DNA of 64,000 nt from SB15 sp964639245 (GCA_964639245.1 CAZXCU010000012.1:99481-163480); one strand, 5' to 3'; shown: positions 40,100 to 48,909, numbered from the stretch's first letter. Numbers and translations are program-made. The notes: generated from the sequence alone by a model not told the origin.

Positions 40100-41668
40100 C
40101 TACTCATCCTGATTATACACCCGAACCACATCCAACGATTCAACCCCGTCATGCGGCGGTGTCCAGTTCATCGGCATGGGTTCATAGCGGTAATCCATCC
40201 CCAGAAGCTCCTGTGCATACTCCCCTTCGGTAAAAATAACCGTTTCCCCCCGTGCAAGGTTGGCCTCCACAAAAATTCGTAAATCGGACTTCGGGAACAA
40301 AAATAAGTTGTACAGGTGCAAATCGGGGCGCTCCCGTTGAACAATCTGGTAATACGCCAGCGGACTCATCGTGCGCCATTCGCCAAACACCCGCGCATCG
40401 GAAGGCAAATTTTCTAGCAGGGCTTCCGACCTTTCCCGCACGCTGGTTTCGTCGCTTAAATCCAACAGGGGAAAATTCACCGCCAGCATCAGCAGGGGCA
40501 GTCCCACCAATAACGCGGTTTTGAGAAGGGGCGGAAAATTATCGAGTAACGCTTTTAATCCCACCGCCAGCACCCCCGCCCATAACACATAGAGGGGCGC
40601 GAGCATCATGTCTTTGTCCTGTGCGCCATAGGTCAGATAAAAATAGGTGTAGGGCAAAAACCAGACAACCCACACCCAGAAAATCCCCCGTTTTTCTTTA
40701 TAGAGAGCATAGAGTCCGCCCATTCCCAGCAAAAATCCAAAACCAAGCCAGTTACCCACAAACCAACCAAAAAACTCCGTCAGTTGTCCGGCGCTGGGTA
40801 GAATCCCCTCCGCAAACATCAAGGACTCGAACTGCTGCCCTGTCAGCATCCAGACCATACCCGCAGGTGTGCTTAAATCCTGTGCTTGGAAATTGCCCTG
40901 CCAATCATACTGCCCTGCCATGTTCAGCGCGGGGTGCTGCCCCGCCCGAATCGGAAAATATAGCAGCGTCACCCCAAAAATCAGCACGGCGACTCCCCCC
41001 GCCAGCAAACTTTCCCGCCATGCAATTTTCCGCAGCCGAAACGCCAGCACCATCCCCGGCGCAAACAAGATATTCATCGGATGCACCGCCACCGCCAATC
41101 CATAAAGAATGCCAATGAAATAAATTTGATAGGTAAAAAAAGGGTATTTTAAATTTGCTAATAGTTTCCCCACCCTACCCCCTTCACATCCACCATAAAA
41201 GGCGAGAAACTTTTGCTCCCCCTCGCCACCAGTGGGAGAGGGGGACGAGGGGGTGAGGGGGAAGAAAATCACCCACCCACATCCCGCCAGACTCAATAAT
41301 TGCAGCGCGTAAACCTCCGCGAACAATCCGGTCAGCCACACGTAATATGACCACGCGAAAACCAGCGCCACTGAAAACGCGACATTTTTATCATCGGTGA
41401 GGCGGCGCAAAATAGCGTAGACCAGCGGCACAGTCAGCGCCAAACACAGCGCCGAAAAGACATTCCCCGTCACGCCAGTCTCACCGAACGGCAGTTGGAG
41501 AAACCCGTGCAGCAGCAGCAAATACAGGGGGTAACCCGGCGCGTGGACAAAGCCGAGGGTTTCTGCCCCGGTGATAAATTCGGCGCTGTCCAACGTGTAA
41601 ATCGTCGGGACAAGCGTCCGCAGCAAAATGCCGAAGCAGACAACAAATAAAATCAGGGGACGTATCAT
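40100..41668 (-). CDS. DUF2723-family membrane glycosyltransferase
   Basis: 522 residues and about 11 TMs. The N-terminal signature (PTIYTLDSAEFITGAETLGFVHAPGYPLYLLL) matches DUF2723, a GT-C relative of protein O-mannosyltransferases; the DSAEF acidic loop is the likely catalytic base region. HPMNILFAPGMVLAF near residue 205 and GAQDKDMMLAPLYVLWA near 350 are also family features. The C-terminal ~130 residues are soluble (NLPSDARVFGEWRTMSPLAYYQ). An in-frame repeat (41168-41262) encodes the Pro/Gly-rich loop about residues 143-170 (PLTPSSPSPTGGEGEQK). It lies 12 bp downstream of the antitoxin on the opposite side of the operon and probably builds surface glycans. Confidence 0.85.
   Translation of the reverse strand: MIRPLILFVVCFGILLRTLVPTIYTLDSAEFITGAETLGFVHAPGYPLYLLLLHGFLQLPFGETGVTGNVFSALCLALTVPLVYAILRRLTDDKNVAFSVALVFAWSYYVWLTGLFAEVYALQLLSLAGCGWVIFFPLTPSSPSPTGGEGEQKFLAFYGGCEGGRVGKLLANLKYPFFTYQIYFIGILYGLAVAVHPMNILFAPGMVLAFRLRKIAWRESLLAGGVAVLIFGVTLLYFPIRAGQHPALNMAGQYDWQGNFQAQDLSTPAGMVWMLTGQQFESLMFAEGILPSAGQLTEFFGWFVGNWLGFGFLLGMGGLYALYKEKRGIFWVWVVWFLPYTYFYLTYGAQDKDMMLAPLYVLWAGVLAVGLKALLDNFPPLLKTALLVGLPLLMLAVNFPLLDLSDETSVRERSEALLENLPSDARVFGEWRTMSPLAYYQIVQRERPDLHLYNLFLFPKSDLRIFVEANLARGETVIFTEGEYAQELLGMDYRYEPMPMNWTPPHDGVESLDVVRVYNQDE
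41168..41262. repeat. CCCTCTCCCACT-GTGGGAGAGGG repeat inside a coding region
   Basis: Read on the + strand, CCCACCCTACCCCCTTCACA, then CTCCCCCTCGCCACCAGTGG and GAGAGGGGGACGAGGGGGTG form a dispersed palindromic unit inside the DUF2723 gene, encoding a Ser/Pro/Gly loop. The blocks match 25723-25783 in inverse orientation. Confidence 0.75.
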
Positions 41669-41673
41669 AGAGC

Positions 41674-41706
41674 AAAAAAATACCGCAGAGTCGTTCCCTG
41701 CGGTAT
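41674..41706 (-). terminator. Rho-independent terminator between 41728 gene and DUF2723 gene
   Basis: ATACCGCAG (41680-41688) and CTGCGGTAT (41698-41706) form a 9-bp stem; on the reverse strand it is followed by a T-run (41680-41674). It ends transcription of the 41728-42216 gene before the DUF2723 start (41668). Confidence 0.85.
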
Positions 41707-41727
41707 ATTCTCCAATCGAGTCATGGG

Positions 41728-42216
41728 TTAGCGGGTGGTAAACGCCACTTCCGAGCCGATAATTCGCAGCACCAAGCGGTCATCCACCAAGCCGCCGCTG
41801 TTGTTATACACGTTGATCTGATAAATGTGAGTATTCGTACCTTCGGTACCAAGATAAAACACTGTGACTTTCCAGCCAGTCGCTTTATCGGTACGGGTAA
41901 AAACCTGTGCGCCCGCTTCTTTGCCCGGTTTGAGCGAAGTCACCGCAAAACGCCCGATCTCGTTACATTTGGTGTTCGAGCCGTCCTGATAACACGCCCC
42001 CCACACTTCGATATTGTTCTGCTTGGTGCGGAACACCTGTACACCCGCATTCGAAATATAGCGGTCAGACACATTGGCGGGCAAATCCCCACCGAAATAC
42101 TGGGCTACGGCTGTCCAGTTGAATTTGCCGTTGGGCAAACCGAGCATCACAAACACCGTACCGAGAATGAGAAATCCGAGCATGAGGTAGGAAACTTTAT
42201 TTTTTCCACGTAACAT
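41728..42216 (-). CDS. Exported/anchored protein of unknown function
   Basis: 162 residues. An N-terminal TM helix (VSYLMLGFLILGTVFVMLG) could be an uncleaved anchor. The remaining 135 residues are beta-rich with two cysteines (WGACYQDGSNTKCNEIG) that could pair. Motifs VFRTKQNNIEVWGAC, FTRTDKATGWKVTVFYLG and VYNNSGGLVDDRLVLR occur in order, without a recognised family. The gene has its own terminator and lies beside O-antigen-type genes, suggesting envelope-linked function, which is unproven. Confidence 0.55.
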   Translation of the reverse strand: MLRGKNKVSYLMLGFLILGTVFVMLGLPNGKFNWTAVAQYFGGDLPANVSDRYISNAGVQVFRTKQNNIEVWGACYQDGSNTKCNEIGRFAVTSLKPGKEAGAQVFTRTDKATGWKVTVFYLGTEGTNTHIYQINVYNNSGGLVDDRLVLRIIGSEVAFTTR

Positions 42217-42269
42217 ATGGTATGACCCTTTCCTAGATTACTTTCATTCTATAGTGGAATCTTAAGCAC

Positions 42270-43646
42270 ATGATGAAATTTTATGAAAAAATTTGTGTTT
42301 TTTTTATAAGTGGGCTGCTAATTTTTATACCCACCACCCCGCGTGGCTTTGTCTGGCAGGCAGAAACCGGCGGGCGAACCCTGCTCGAATTGACCAGCAT
42401 CGTTTTTTTTCTGTCCGATTTTTTCCTCATCGGGCTGTTTCTGCTGAGTTTGCTGCGCTTTTTGCTGGATACGGACTACCAGACCCACCTGACAGACTCC
42501 ATTAGCGAAATTGTCAAAAAACATGGCGGGCTGTTCTGGGTTTTGCTCATCCTGTGGGCCATGTTCAGCATCGCATGGGCGCGGGAAAGTCGGCTGGTGC
42601 AATACGCGGTTTTTCGCCTGATTTTAGAAGTCAGTCTGGCGTTTGTGGTGGCGGATTTAGTACGGCACACCCCCGCCAGCCAAGTTTATTTGATGAACGC
42701 GCTGCTCATTGGCGCGGCGATTCAATCGGTGGTTGCCATCGCGCAGGTGATTTCAGGGGATGCCATTGGTTTACACGCGCTGGGGGAACTTCCCGCCGAT
42801 GAATATCAAGCGTCCGTGCTGCGTGGCTACGGGTTAAGCGTCAACCCGAACAATCTCAGCGGCTATTTGCTGGTCGCATTGCTGGCAGGCTATCTTTTAT
42901 TAGACATCGGACGGGATATATCCCGTCCCTACACTATTTTCCGTAGGGACACCCTACAGGGTGTCCGCGTAATTTTACCCCTGATTTTTCTCGGTCTGCT
43001 CGCCACCCAATCCCGCACGGCAATTCTGAGTCTGGTCGTGGTGATGAGTTTCTCAAGATGGGATGACACAGGGTTTAAGCGGTTGAACATATTATTACGT
43101 CCCTACAAATTACCTCGTAGGGACGGTATACATACCGTCCACGAAAATTCCGATTTAAAAATTCGGAGACTTAAACCGCTTATTCCCCTGCTCCTTGCGG
43201 GACTGATTCTTATCGGACTCCTCATCTGGCGGGCGGATTCGGTATCCATCACAGACCGTCTCTTTTTTGCCTATGACGACACCCTGACCATTCTTGAAAA
43301 ATCGCCGTGGCGGGGCATCGGCGCGAACCATCTGATGGTCGAAATTTCCCACCTGCACCCCTTTAACACACAGATTTTGCTACCCGCCCACAATGCCTTT
43401 TTGATGGTCTGGGCAGAATTGGGCGTGGTCGGGGTGGGCTTGGTGGTGATGACTTTCTGGCCTGCCCTGCGACAGCCTACCCCATGGCGCTTTTGTCTGC
43501 TGGCAGTTGCGCTGGTGATGCTGTTTGACTTTTACTTCTGGGGGGATTTTCGGATGCGCCTCTTGTGGCTGTTTGTGGTGGGTATGATGTGGGGAGACTT
43601 GCTCCCCACGGTATTTATTCCGAGCGCGGCTGATACGTCAAAATAG
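42270..43646 (+). CDS. O-antigen ligase/polymerase-like (Wzy_C) membrane protein
   Basis: 458 residues with about 11-12 TMs. GYGLSVNPNNLSGYLLVALLAGYLLL and LGLLATQSRTAILSLVVVM match the Wzy_C/O-antigen ligase core (the conserved N-P-N and S-R-(T/G) motifs); the large outer loop near residues 345-385 contains the catalytic-type His and Arg region (GIGANHLMVEISHLHPFNTQILLPAHNAFLMVWAELG). It joins or polymerises glycan units on the outer face of the membrane. Two clusters of palindromic repeats are translated within it (42909-42966 and 43099-43140). The last 32 bp overlap the convergent reductase gene. Confidence 0.88.
   Translation: MMKFYEKICVFFISGLLIFIPTTPRGFVWQAETGGRTLLELTSIVFFLSDFFLIGLFLLSLLRFLLDTDYQTHLTDSISEIVKKHGGLFWVLLILWAMFSIAWARESRLVQYAVFRLILEVSLAFVVADLVRHTPASQVYLMNALLIGAAIQSVVAIAQVISGDAIGLHALGELPADEYQASVLRGYGLSVNPNNLSGYLLVALLAGYLLLDIGRDISRPYTIFRRDTLQGVRVILPLIFLGLLATQSRTAILSLVVVMSFSRWDDTGFKRLNILLRPYKLPRRDGIHTVHENSDLKIRRLKPLIPLLLAGLILIGLLIWRADSVSITDRLFFAYDDTLTILEKSPWRGIGANHLMVEISHLHPFNTQILLPAHNAFLMVWAELGVVGVGLVVMTFWPALRQPTPWRFCLLAVALVMLFDFYFWGDFRMRLLWLFVVGMMWGDLLPTVFIPSAADTSK
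42909..42966. repeat. Inverted pair of GTAGGGAC palindromes inside O-antigen ligase gene
   Basis: GGACGGGATATATCCCGTCC + CTAC and, 10 bp on, GTAG + GGACACCCTACAGGGTGTCC are two self-complementary units in head-to-head arrangement (BIME-like). They are read in frame as GRDISRPYTIF and RRDTLQGVRV in a loop between TM helices. Confidence 0.85.
43099..43140. repeat. Second GTAGGGACGG palindrome inside O-antigen ligase gene
   Basis: GTCCCTAC, a 10-bp gap and GTAGGGACGGTATACATACC with the closing GTCC again form the same family. They encode RPYKLPRRDGIHTVHENS, a soluble loop before a TM segment. Another unit lies at 27222-27245. Confidence 0.85.
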
Positions 43647-44163
43647 CTACCCCGGTAGGGGTGGTTGAACTGCTGACCAATTTCATCCGTTTTAAATCTA
43701 CCGAGCTATCAAAGAGGTGTTTGCCCTTCCCCGCTACCACCGGATAAACAGTCAAAACCAATTCATCCAGCAAATCGTGTTGTACCAGCCATTTGAGCAA
43801 AGTTGGGCTGCCCGCCGTGCCAATATTTTTACCCGGTTGCTGTTTCAACTGGGTGAGTGTTTGGACAAAATCATCACCTTTGATCAGATGGGTGTTGTTC
43901 CACTCGACCTTATCCAGCGTATTGGAAACCACATATTTGGGGACGTTATTAATATAGCTGGCGAAGGGTTCATCCGTGGCAGTAGGCCAATACCCCACCC
44001 ATTCATCATAGGTGACGCGCCCCAAGAGTACCGTATCTTGCGCGTCAATCGCAGCTTGTAGGGCGACCTCCATACCCTCATCAAAATGGTCAAATGACCA
44101 GACATGCGGGGCTTCGACCACCCCATCGATGGTAATGAACAATGCACCAACAATTTTTCGCAT
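43615..44163 (-). CDS. DHFR/RibD-like dihydrofolate reductase family protein
   Basis: 182 residues, RibD C-terminal/dihydrofolate-reductase-like fold: MRKIVGALFITIDGVVEAPHVW at the N-terminus, VLLGRVTYDEWVGYWP as the NADPH-loop region, FASYINNVPKYVVSNTLDKVEW, and DELVLTVYPVVAGKGKHLF near the C-terminus. Such proteins usually reduce unknown substrates and rarely true dihydrofolate. The start has AAAGGGA about 8 bp upstream. A GAAC-N4-GTTC box lies 34 bp before its start (44197-44208), which suggests SOS control. The 3' end overlaps the convergent O-antigen ligase gene by 32 bp. Confidence 0.88.
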   Translation of the reverse strand: MRKIVGALFITIDGVVEAPHVWSFDHFDEGMEVALQAAIDAQDTVLLGRVTYDEWVGYWPTATDEPFASYINNVPKYVVSNTLDKVEWNNTHLIKGDDFVQTLTQLKQQPGKNIGTAGSPTLLKWLVQHDLLDELVLTVYPVVAGKGKHLFDSSVDLKRMKLVSSSTTPTGVAILTYQPRSE

Positions 44164-44196
44164 GATATTTCCCTTTAGTTAGCCTTCTTGATTATA

Positions 44197-44208
44197 GAAC
44201 ATTTGTTC
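44197..44208 (-). promoter_or_regulatory. Candidate LexA box GAAC-N4-GTTC
   Basis: GAACATTTGTTC is a perfect match to the GAACNNNNGTTC form of the Gram-positive-style LexA operator, which is also reported for Chloroflexi. It is 34 bp upstream of the DHFR-like gene start. A second site of the same form is at 50018-50029. No lexA or recA is in the window. Confidence 0.5.
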
Positions 44209-44377
44209 ATATGTGTCAAATAGATAAAATAGGCGTGAATCAGCGTGACGGTTTTGCCTTTGCGCCTACAAGTCTCATCATGGCATAAAAACGAGGAAAA
44301 AATCTTGCAAATCAGGTATTTTTTAGGATTTAGGTGTTAGGAAAGAAGCGAAGGGAAGTAATTTATGCCTCACCGAT

Positions 44378-44596
44378 TCAAAATTCATCAGGGAAAGGGT
44401 CAGTAAAATCATCACTCATCCATGCGCCCAGATGCAAGTCTGGGATACGTGGTTGGGGGACGATAGGCTTTTTTTCCTCAATGGGTGAAATACGGGCAAG
44501 CGGTGTTCCGCCTTCCACCAGCAAAATCTCGTTATCGGCTTGGACAAGCGCAAGCAGTTGTTCCAGCGTTGTTGTCTGCAAATCTATTGCGACCAT
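44378..44596 (-). CDS. Orphan antitoxin with prevent-host-death style
   Basis: 72 residues with a strong Phd/YefM-like pattern: LEQLLALVQADNEILLVEGGTPLARISPI, and the ending HLGAWMSDDFTDPFPDEF that usually precedes a PIN or RelE toxin in Cyanobacteria and Chloroflexota. No toxin gene follows in the 214 bp to the next gene (which hold only a LexA-like box region), so it is an orphan or a degraded pair. Confidence 0.7.
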   Translation of the reverse strand: MVAIDLQTTTLEQLLALVQADNEILLVEGGTPLARISPIEEKKPIVPQPRIPDLHLGAWMSDDFTDPFPDEF

Positions 44597-44668
44597 GTTC
44601 TATCTCCTCTCTCTATGCTAGCGTATAATTCCTACGGGTGACAAGGTGAGTCAAGGAGAAAACATGAC

Positions 44669-44842
44669 ATGGAAGAAAAGCAGCCAGAACCAAACGAACA
44701 GGAAGCATTGATTCGTGAATTACACAGCCAGTTTATGAAGGGCGAAATGTCACAGGGAAAATTCGCTGAAATGCTTGGTATTTCCCGCCGTGACTTGATT
44801 GATTTGCTTGAAAAAATGAATTTGCAAGTGACCAATCTCTAG
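44669..44842 (+). CDS. UPF0175-like small HTH protein
   Basis: A 57-residue frame from ATG 44669, with AGGAG 10 bp upstream (44654-44658) and stop TAG at 44840-44842. The body HSQFMKGEMSQGKFAEMLG-ISRRDLIDLL is an HTH with the same heading as UPF0175 antitoxins ('LY--GKISLGKAAELLG-SRxEFIELL'). The stop overlaps the convergent pullulanase stop by 4 bp. It may be an antitoxin or a small DNA-binding regulator. A second ATG at 44664 is out of frame. Confidence 0.65.
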   Translation: MEEKQPEPNEQEALIRELHSQFMKGEMSQGKFAEMLGISRRDLIDLLEKMNLQVTNL

Positions 44843-47415
44843 CGCACAAACACCGCCGTTGTCCGCGCTGGCACGGTGAACGTCCCGCCGATGCTGCGTG
44901 TTTTTCGCACAATCGGGTCATAAGAGGTTGCCAGCACAGGATGTAACTGCCAATCGTACCCACCCAGTGTATCATCGGTAAACGCAATTTGTTTATTGAC
45001 GGCGTTAAAAATCACCAGCACCTCATCCGCCATGGACATGACAATCACCCCCGGCATCTGATCGAGTCCCACGTTATAAAATTTGACCAGCTTTTTCACC
45101 TCTTGAGCAGTCTTGAGGCGCAAAAGCGGGGTCGTCTTGCGAATATACAACATTTCGCGGGTGTGGTTCACCGCCCGTAACAGGTGGGCTTTGGTCGGCT
45201 TGAGCGCCGGATTCGCCAGCAGCGATTTTTGCAGTTCCCAATGGTGCTGGTTTTTATCCGCAATCGGCAGGCCAATCCCCCAATTGTTGGTTTCACACGA
45301 CCAATCAATATGGTTGAACCAATCGCCGGAATTGTAGCTGTCACGGTCAAGCGATTTCGAGCGCAGCAGGTCATCCCCAGCGTGCAGAAACGGCACCCCC
45401 TGACTAAAAATACAAATGCTCAAGGCCAGGTTGTGCATCCGCACGCGCTCATCCAGCGTGGCACTGCCGGATGCTTTGTATTGAATCGTATCGAACAGGG
45501 TTTCGTTGTCGTGCGCCCCCACATACACCACATTTTCACGCGGGTGCAGGTTATAGCCGGTGGGTGCGCCCTCATGCGGAATCTCCCACCCCGTGACGAC
45601 ATCCCCCCACATATTGACCAATTTATAATCGCGTAAATTCCCGGCCAAACCCACGCGGATTTCATCGGCGTGGTGGAGCAGCCATTGACGCTGTTCCTTT
45701 TTCCGCCCCGGTGTGACATGATTCGGCTGATGGTACAGCCCGTTCACAAACCCCTGTACACGCGGATGACCGGAATGATCGCCGCCGCGCACCGCATCCC
45801 GCAGACGGTCATTGAACGTGCCGATGCCCGTACCCGCCATGTTAAATTGATTGGCGTTGATCCCCAAGCGTCCCCACGCCACTTCGCCAAAATCCCACCC
45901 CTCGCCATATAGATAAATATTTTTCCCGTCCGGCAAGCGGTCTAACATATGGCGAATTTTCACCATATTTTCCTTCATATGATGCCCCATCAAGTCAAAG
46001 CGGAATCCATCCACTCTATAGGCCGTTGCCCACAAATAGACCGAATCGAGCATGAAATTTTCCATCATGTGATGTTCGGAGGCGGTGTTAGAACAACAGG
46101 TGCTGCTTTCGATCCAGCCATCGCCGTTATAACGGTGATAGTAGCCCGGTACAATGCGGTCAAAAACGGATTGGGGGTGCTGCCCACTTTCGCGGGTGTG
46201 GTTATACACCATATCCGTCACCACCTTTAACCCGATGCTGTTCAGCGCCATGACCATCTTCCGAAATTCGAGAATCCGTGTCGGGCCGTCGGGGTTGGTG
46301 GCGTAACTGCCTTCCGGCACATTAAAATGATAGGGGTCATAGCCCCAGTTATAGCCATCGTTGTGACGAATTTCCGAAACCAGTTCCTGCTGCATTGCGG
46401 AATCGGGGGGATAGGTTCGCAACGCATCAAAATCGAGCGAAAGGTGAGAGCGAAAATCTTCCTCGATGCTGGCAATATCAAAGGTCGGCAGCAGATGTAC
46501 ATGCGTCAAGCCCGCTTCCGCCAGCGCCCGCAAATGCTGCATTCCGTAGGAATCCAATTCGGTAAACGCGCAAAATTTCCCGCGATTTTCTTTCGACACG
46601 CTGGTATCCGCGATGCTAAAATCACGGACATGCAGTTCATAAATCACCATATCGTCGCGCCGGGGTTTCGGGTAATCCAACCACCCCTCCGGCATCAGCG
46701 CGGGGTCGTTTAAATCCACCATTTGACTGCGGATGCTGTTCATGCTCAGGCTCACTGAATAGGGGTCGGTCACAAAATTTCGCTCGAATTTTTGCGACCA
46801 GCGCACAAACACATCCACTTCAAACAGGTAATATTTGTACTGCCAATCCGCCTCCCCCGTGATGCTCCAGACTCCGGTGTGGGGGTCATAGTCCATCGGG
46901 AAATCAGCGTGCGGTTCAAATTCATCTCGCGGTTGCGAAATGCCACTTTCATCGAACAGATGCAAGCGGATAGTTCTGGCTAGCGGCGACCACACCCGAA
47001 TCGTGGGAATTCCGTTTTGAAATTCAATTCCCAAGGGGCCATCATAATAAAATAAATCATCCACCACACCGGGAATCTGGAGAGAGGTCGCATCCACAAA
47101 ATTGCCATCGGCATCAACGACTGAAACCGCCACCTGCCCGCGCAGCATTTCCGGTACACGCTCAAACTGGCTCATCTGCAAGGCGGCATAGTGCTGTAAA
47201 TGGGGGAATTTTTGTCGCACGGGCTTCGGCAGCCCTTGTGGATTCAAGTGCAAGGGAATGATTTCGCCCCCCTGTACACCATCCTCTGTCACAACCAATC
47301 CGCCCTGTGGCGCAAAGTGCAACATAAAATTAAAGCCCTCATCCGGGCGCACATTCCATGCAATCGTTCCCGCCGTCACCCAGTGAGCGCGTGCCAAGAT
47401 TAGCGAATTTTCCAT
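44839..47415 (-). CDS. pulA: Type I pullulanase, cytoplasmic
   Basis: 858 residues, no signal peptide. The N-terminal domain (ARAHWVTAGTIAWNV, then QGGEIIPLHLNP) is the usual starch-binding-like part and is followed by a CBM48-like region. The GH13 core has VYELHVRDFS (about residue 270), VTDMVYNHT (conserved Asp-Asn-His), VDGFRFDLMGH (nucleophile Asp), IYLYGEGWDFGEV (acid/base Glu) and YVGAHDNETLFD (transition-state Asp). GH13_14 type. It debranches alpha-1,6 links of imported maltodextrin or glycogen. The start is next to a palindrome that is probably the operator of the divergent LacI gene (47519). Confidence 0.95.
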   Translation of the reverse strand: MENSLILARAHWVTAGTIAWNVRPDEGFNFMLHFAPQGGLVVTEDGVQGGEIIPLHLNPQGLPKPVRQKFPHLQHYAALQMSQFERVPEMLRGQVAVSVVDADGNFVDATSLQIPGVVDDLFYYDGPLGIEFQNGIPTIRVWSPLARTIRLHLFDESGISQPRDEFEPHADFPMDYDPHTGVWSITGEADWQYKYYLFEVDVFVRWSQKFERNFVTDPYSVSLSMNSIRSQMVDLNDPALMPEGWLDYPKPRRDDMVIYELHVRDFSIADTSVSKENRGKFCAFTELDSYGMQHLRALAEAGLTHVHLLPTFDIASIEEDFRSHLSLDFDALRTYPPDSAMQQELVSEIRHNDGYNWGYDPYHFNVPEGSYATNPDGPTRILEFRKMVMALNSIGLKVVTDMVYNHTRESGQHPQSVFDRIVPGYYHRYNGDGWIESSTCCSNTASEHHMMENFMLDSVYLWATAYRVDGFRFDLMGHHMKENMVKIRHMLDRLPDGKNIYLYGEGWDFGEVAWGRLGINANQFNMAGTGIGTFNDRLRDAVRGGDHSGHPRVQGFVNGLYHQPNHVTPGRKKEQRQWLLHHADEIRVGLAGNLRDYKLVNMWGDVVTGWEIPHEGAPTGYNLHPRENVVYVGAHDNETLFDTIQYKASGSATLDERVRMHNLALSICIFSQGVPFLHAGDDLLRSKSLDRDSYNSGDWFNHIDWSCETNNWGIGLPIADKNQHHWELQKSLLANPALKPTKAHLLRAVNHTREMLYIRKTTPLLRLKTAQEVKKLVKFYNVGLDQMPGVIVMSMADEVLVIFNAVNKQIAFTDDTLGGYDWQLHPVLATSYDPIVRKTRSIGGTFTVPARTTAVFVR

Positions 47416-47422
47416 ACACCCC

Positions 47423-47436
47423 CTAAAACGGTTTAG
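47423..47436. promoter_or_regulatory. Candidate LacI-family operator upstream of pulA
   Basis: CTAAAACGGTTTAG is a near-perfect palindrome (CTAAA-CG-TTTAG) with the central CG of LacI/GalR operators. It lies 8-21 bp before the pulA start codon and within the divergent region shared with the LacI gene at 47519. The regulator's target is inferred from position. Confidence 0.65.
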
Positions 47437-47518
47437 GCCAATTTCATAAAAGATGATACCATAGCCCCTTTAGGCATGATATAACTACAGCTTAAATTTT
47501 AGCGTAGAGGGAAAAAAT

Positions 47519-48556
47519 ATGGCACGAGTGACTATTAAGGAGATTGCCGAACGCGCTGGCGTATCCAAAGCGGCGGTCTCGTTTGCATTTAACAATCCTG
47601 AGCAGCTTTCTGGCGCAACCGTCGAACGGATTATGCAGGTGGCACGAGATTTAGGCTACCGTCCGCATCCGGTCGCCAGCAATTTAAAAACCCGCCGCAC
47701 CGGATGTATCGGGCTGCTTGTGCCACAAACCCTTCCTGAAATCGCCCAGAATCCGCATTTACTTGCGCTGATGGAAGGCATCGGCAAAGTGTGTCATCCG
47801 CATGGCCTGTCGCTGATGGTCATTCCGCCCTTCAAAGGCAATTTACACGATGCCGTTGCCCGTGCTGCGGTGGATGGCTTTTTGACACTCGGCTTGGAAA
47901 CCTTCCGCGAAACCATGCGCGTCATTCAAGAACGGGATATTCCGTTTGTGATGGTGGACAGTGACCCGGTGGAGGGCATTTCCTGTGTCAACACCGATGA
48001 TGAAATGGGGGCATATCTGGCAATGACCCATGTGCTAGAAGCAGGCCACCGCCAAATTATGATTTTAGGCATTGAGTCCGATATGGGTGGGGACTACACG
48101 CAATATACAGGCACACTCAAACGCCGTATGGACGGTTATTTGCGCGGTTTGGAGGAAGCCAACCTGACTCTTGACGATGAGCATATCTGCCTGATGGAAT
48201 GTGACTGTTCAATTGAAGGCGGCGCGTCCATTTTTCATTATCTATGGGAAACAAACCACCGTCCCAGCGCAATTGTCGCCATGGCAGATGTCATCGCCAT
48301 TGGAGTCTTGGAAGCCGCCAACGCGCTTGGGTTGAATGTTCCGCAGGATCTTTCGCTTGTGGGCTATGACGACCTCGATTTAACCCATATCATCTGCCCA
48401 CCCCTGACCACCATTCGTCAGCCCAGCGCCCAAAAAGGCTATACCGCCGCGACTCTGCTGGTGGACATCATGAACAACGAGGATGAACCCGACTTTCGCC
48501 ATATTACCTTGCCGGTGGAATTGGTCGAACGGAAATCGGTGAGTTGGGTGCGGTAA
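47519..48556 (+). CDS. LacI-family regulator divergent from pulA
   Basis: 345 residues starting MARVTIKEIAERAGVSKAAV, a canonical LacI helix-turn-helix (residues 5-25), followed by hinge HPVASNLKTRRTGCIGLLVP and the PBP-like ligand domain, with AIVAMADVIAIGVLEAAN and YDDLDLTHIICPPLTTIRQP near the C-terminus. It presumably regulates the pullulanase gene and itself from the shared 103-bp region. The ligand is unknown, perhaps maltose or a maltodextrin. No good match to the operator near the other LacI is seen, which fits a different specificity. Confidence 0.93.
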   Translation: MARVTIKEIAERAGVSKAAVSFAFNNPEQLSGATVERIMQVARDLGYRPHPVASNLKTRRTGCIGLLVPQTLPEIAQNPHLLALMEGIGKVCHPHGLSLMVIPPFKGNLHDAVARAAVDGFLTLGLETFRETMRVIQERDIPFVMVDSDPVEGISCVNTDDEMGAYLAMTHVLEAGHRQIMILGIESDMGGDYTQYTGTLKRRMDGYLRGLEEANLTLDDEHICLMECDCSIEGGASIFHYLWETNHRPSAIVAMADVIAIGVLEAANALGLNVPQDLSLVGYDDLDLTHIICPPLTTIRQPSAQKGYTAATLLVDIMNNEDEPDFRHITLPVELVERKSVSWVR

Positions 48557-48836
48557 AAAAAAGAAGTGCCTGCACAGCACTCCCCAAACCAGATGGACTT
48601 CTGCAATTTTTCGGTTACAAGTGCTTTCAGTGTACACAAATAAGGTTAAAGCCGATTTAACAGGAGATTGATTTACCTTTACGATTTGACCTGAAAAGTT
48701 TAATGTCGTCATAAGCCATCCTTAACCCCCAGTCGGTATAAACAGAGTCATGGATACTTGTTGAGAAAATTACCGCGTGCTGCTCGAACCGCCGTCACGG
48801 GACCTTTCAACAGTTAAACTGACCTCACTTTTCGTG

Positions 48837-48864
48837 AACTCCGACATGTATCGGAGTTTTTTTT
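48837..48864 (+). terminator. Rho-independent terminator
   Basis: AACTCCGA (48837-48844) and TCGGAGTT (48851-48858) form an 8-bp stem with a 6-base loop, followed by TTTTTTTT. A transcript that ends here, starting somewhere in 48560-48830, would be a candidate small RNA. Confidence 0.88.
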
Positions 48865-48909
48865 GCTATACTATCCAATGAACGAGACCATGCAGTTTAA
48901 TTTTTAACT

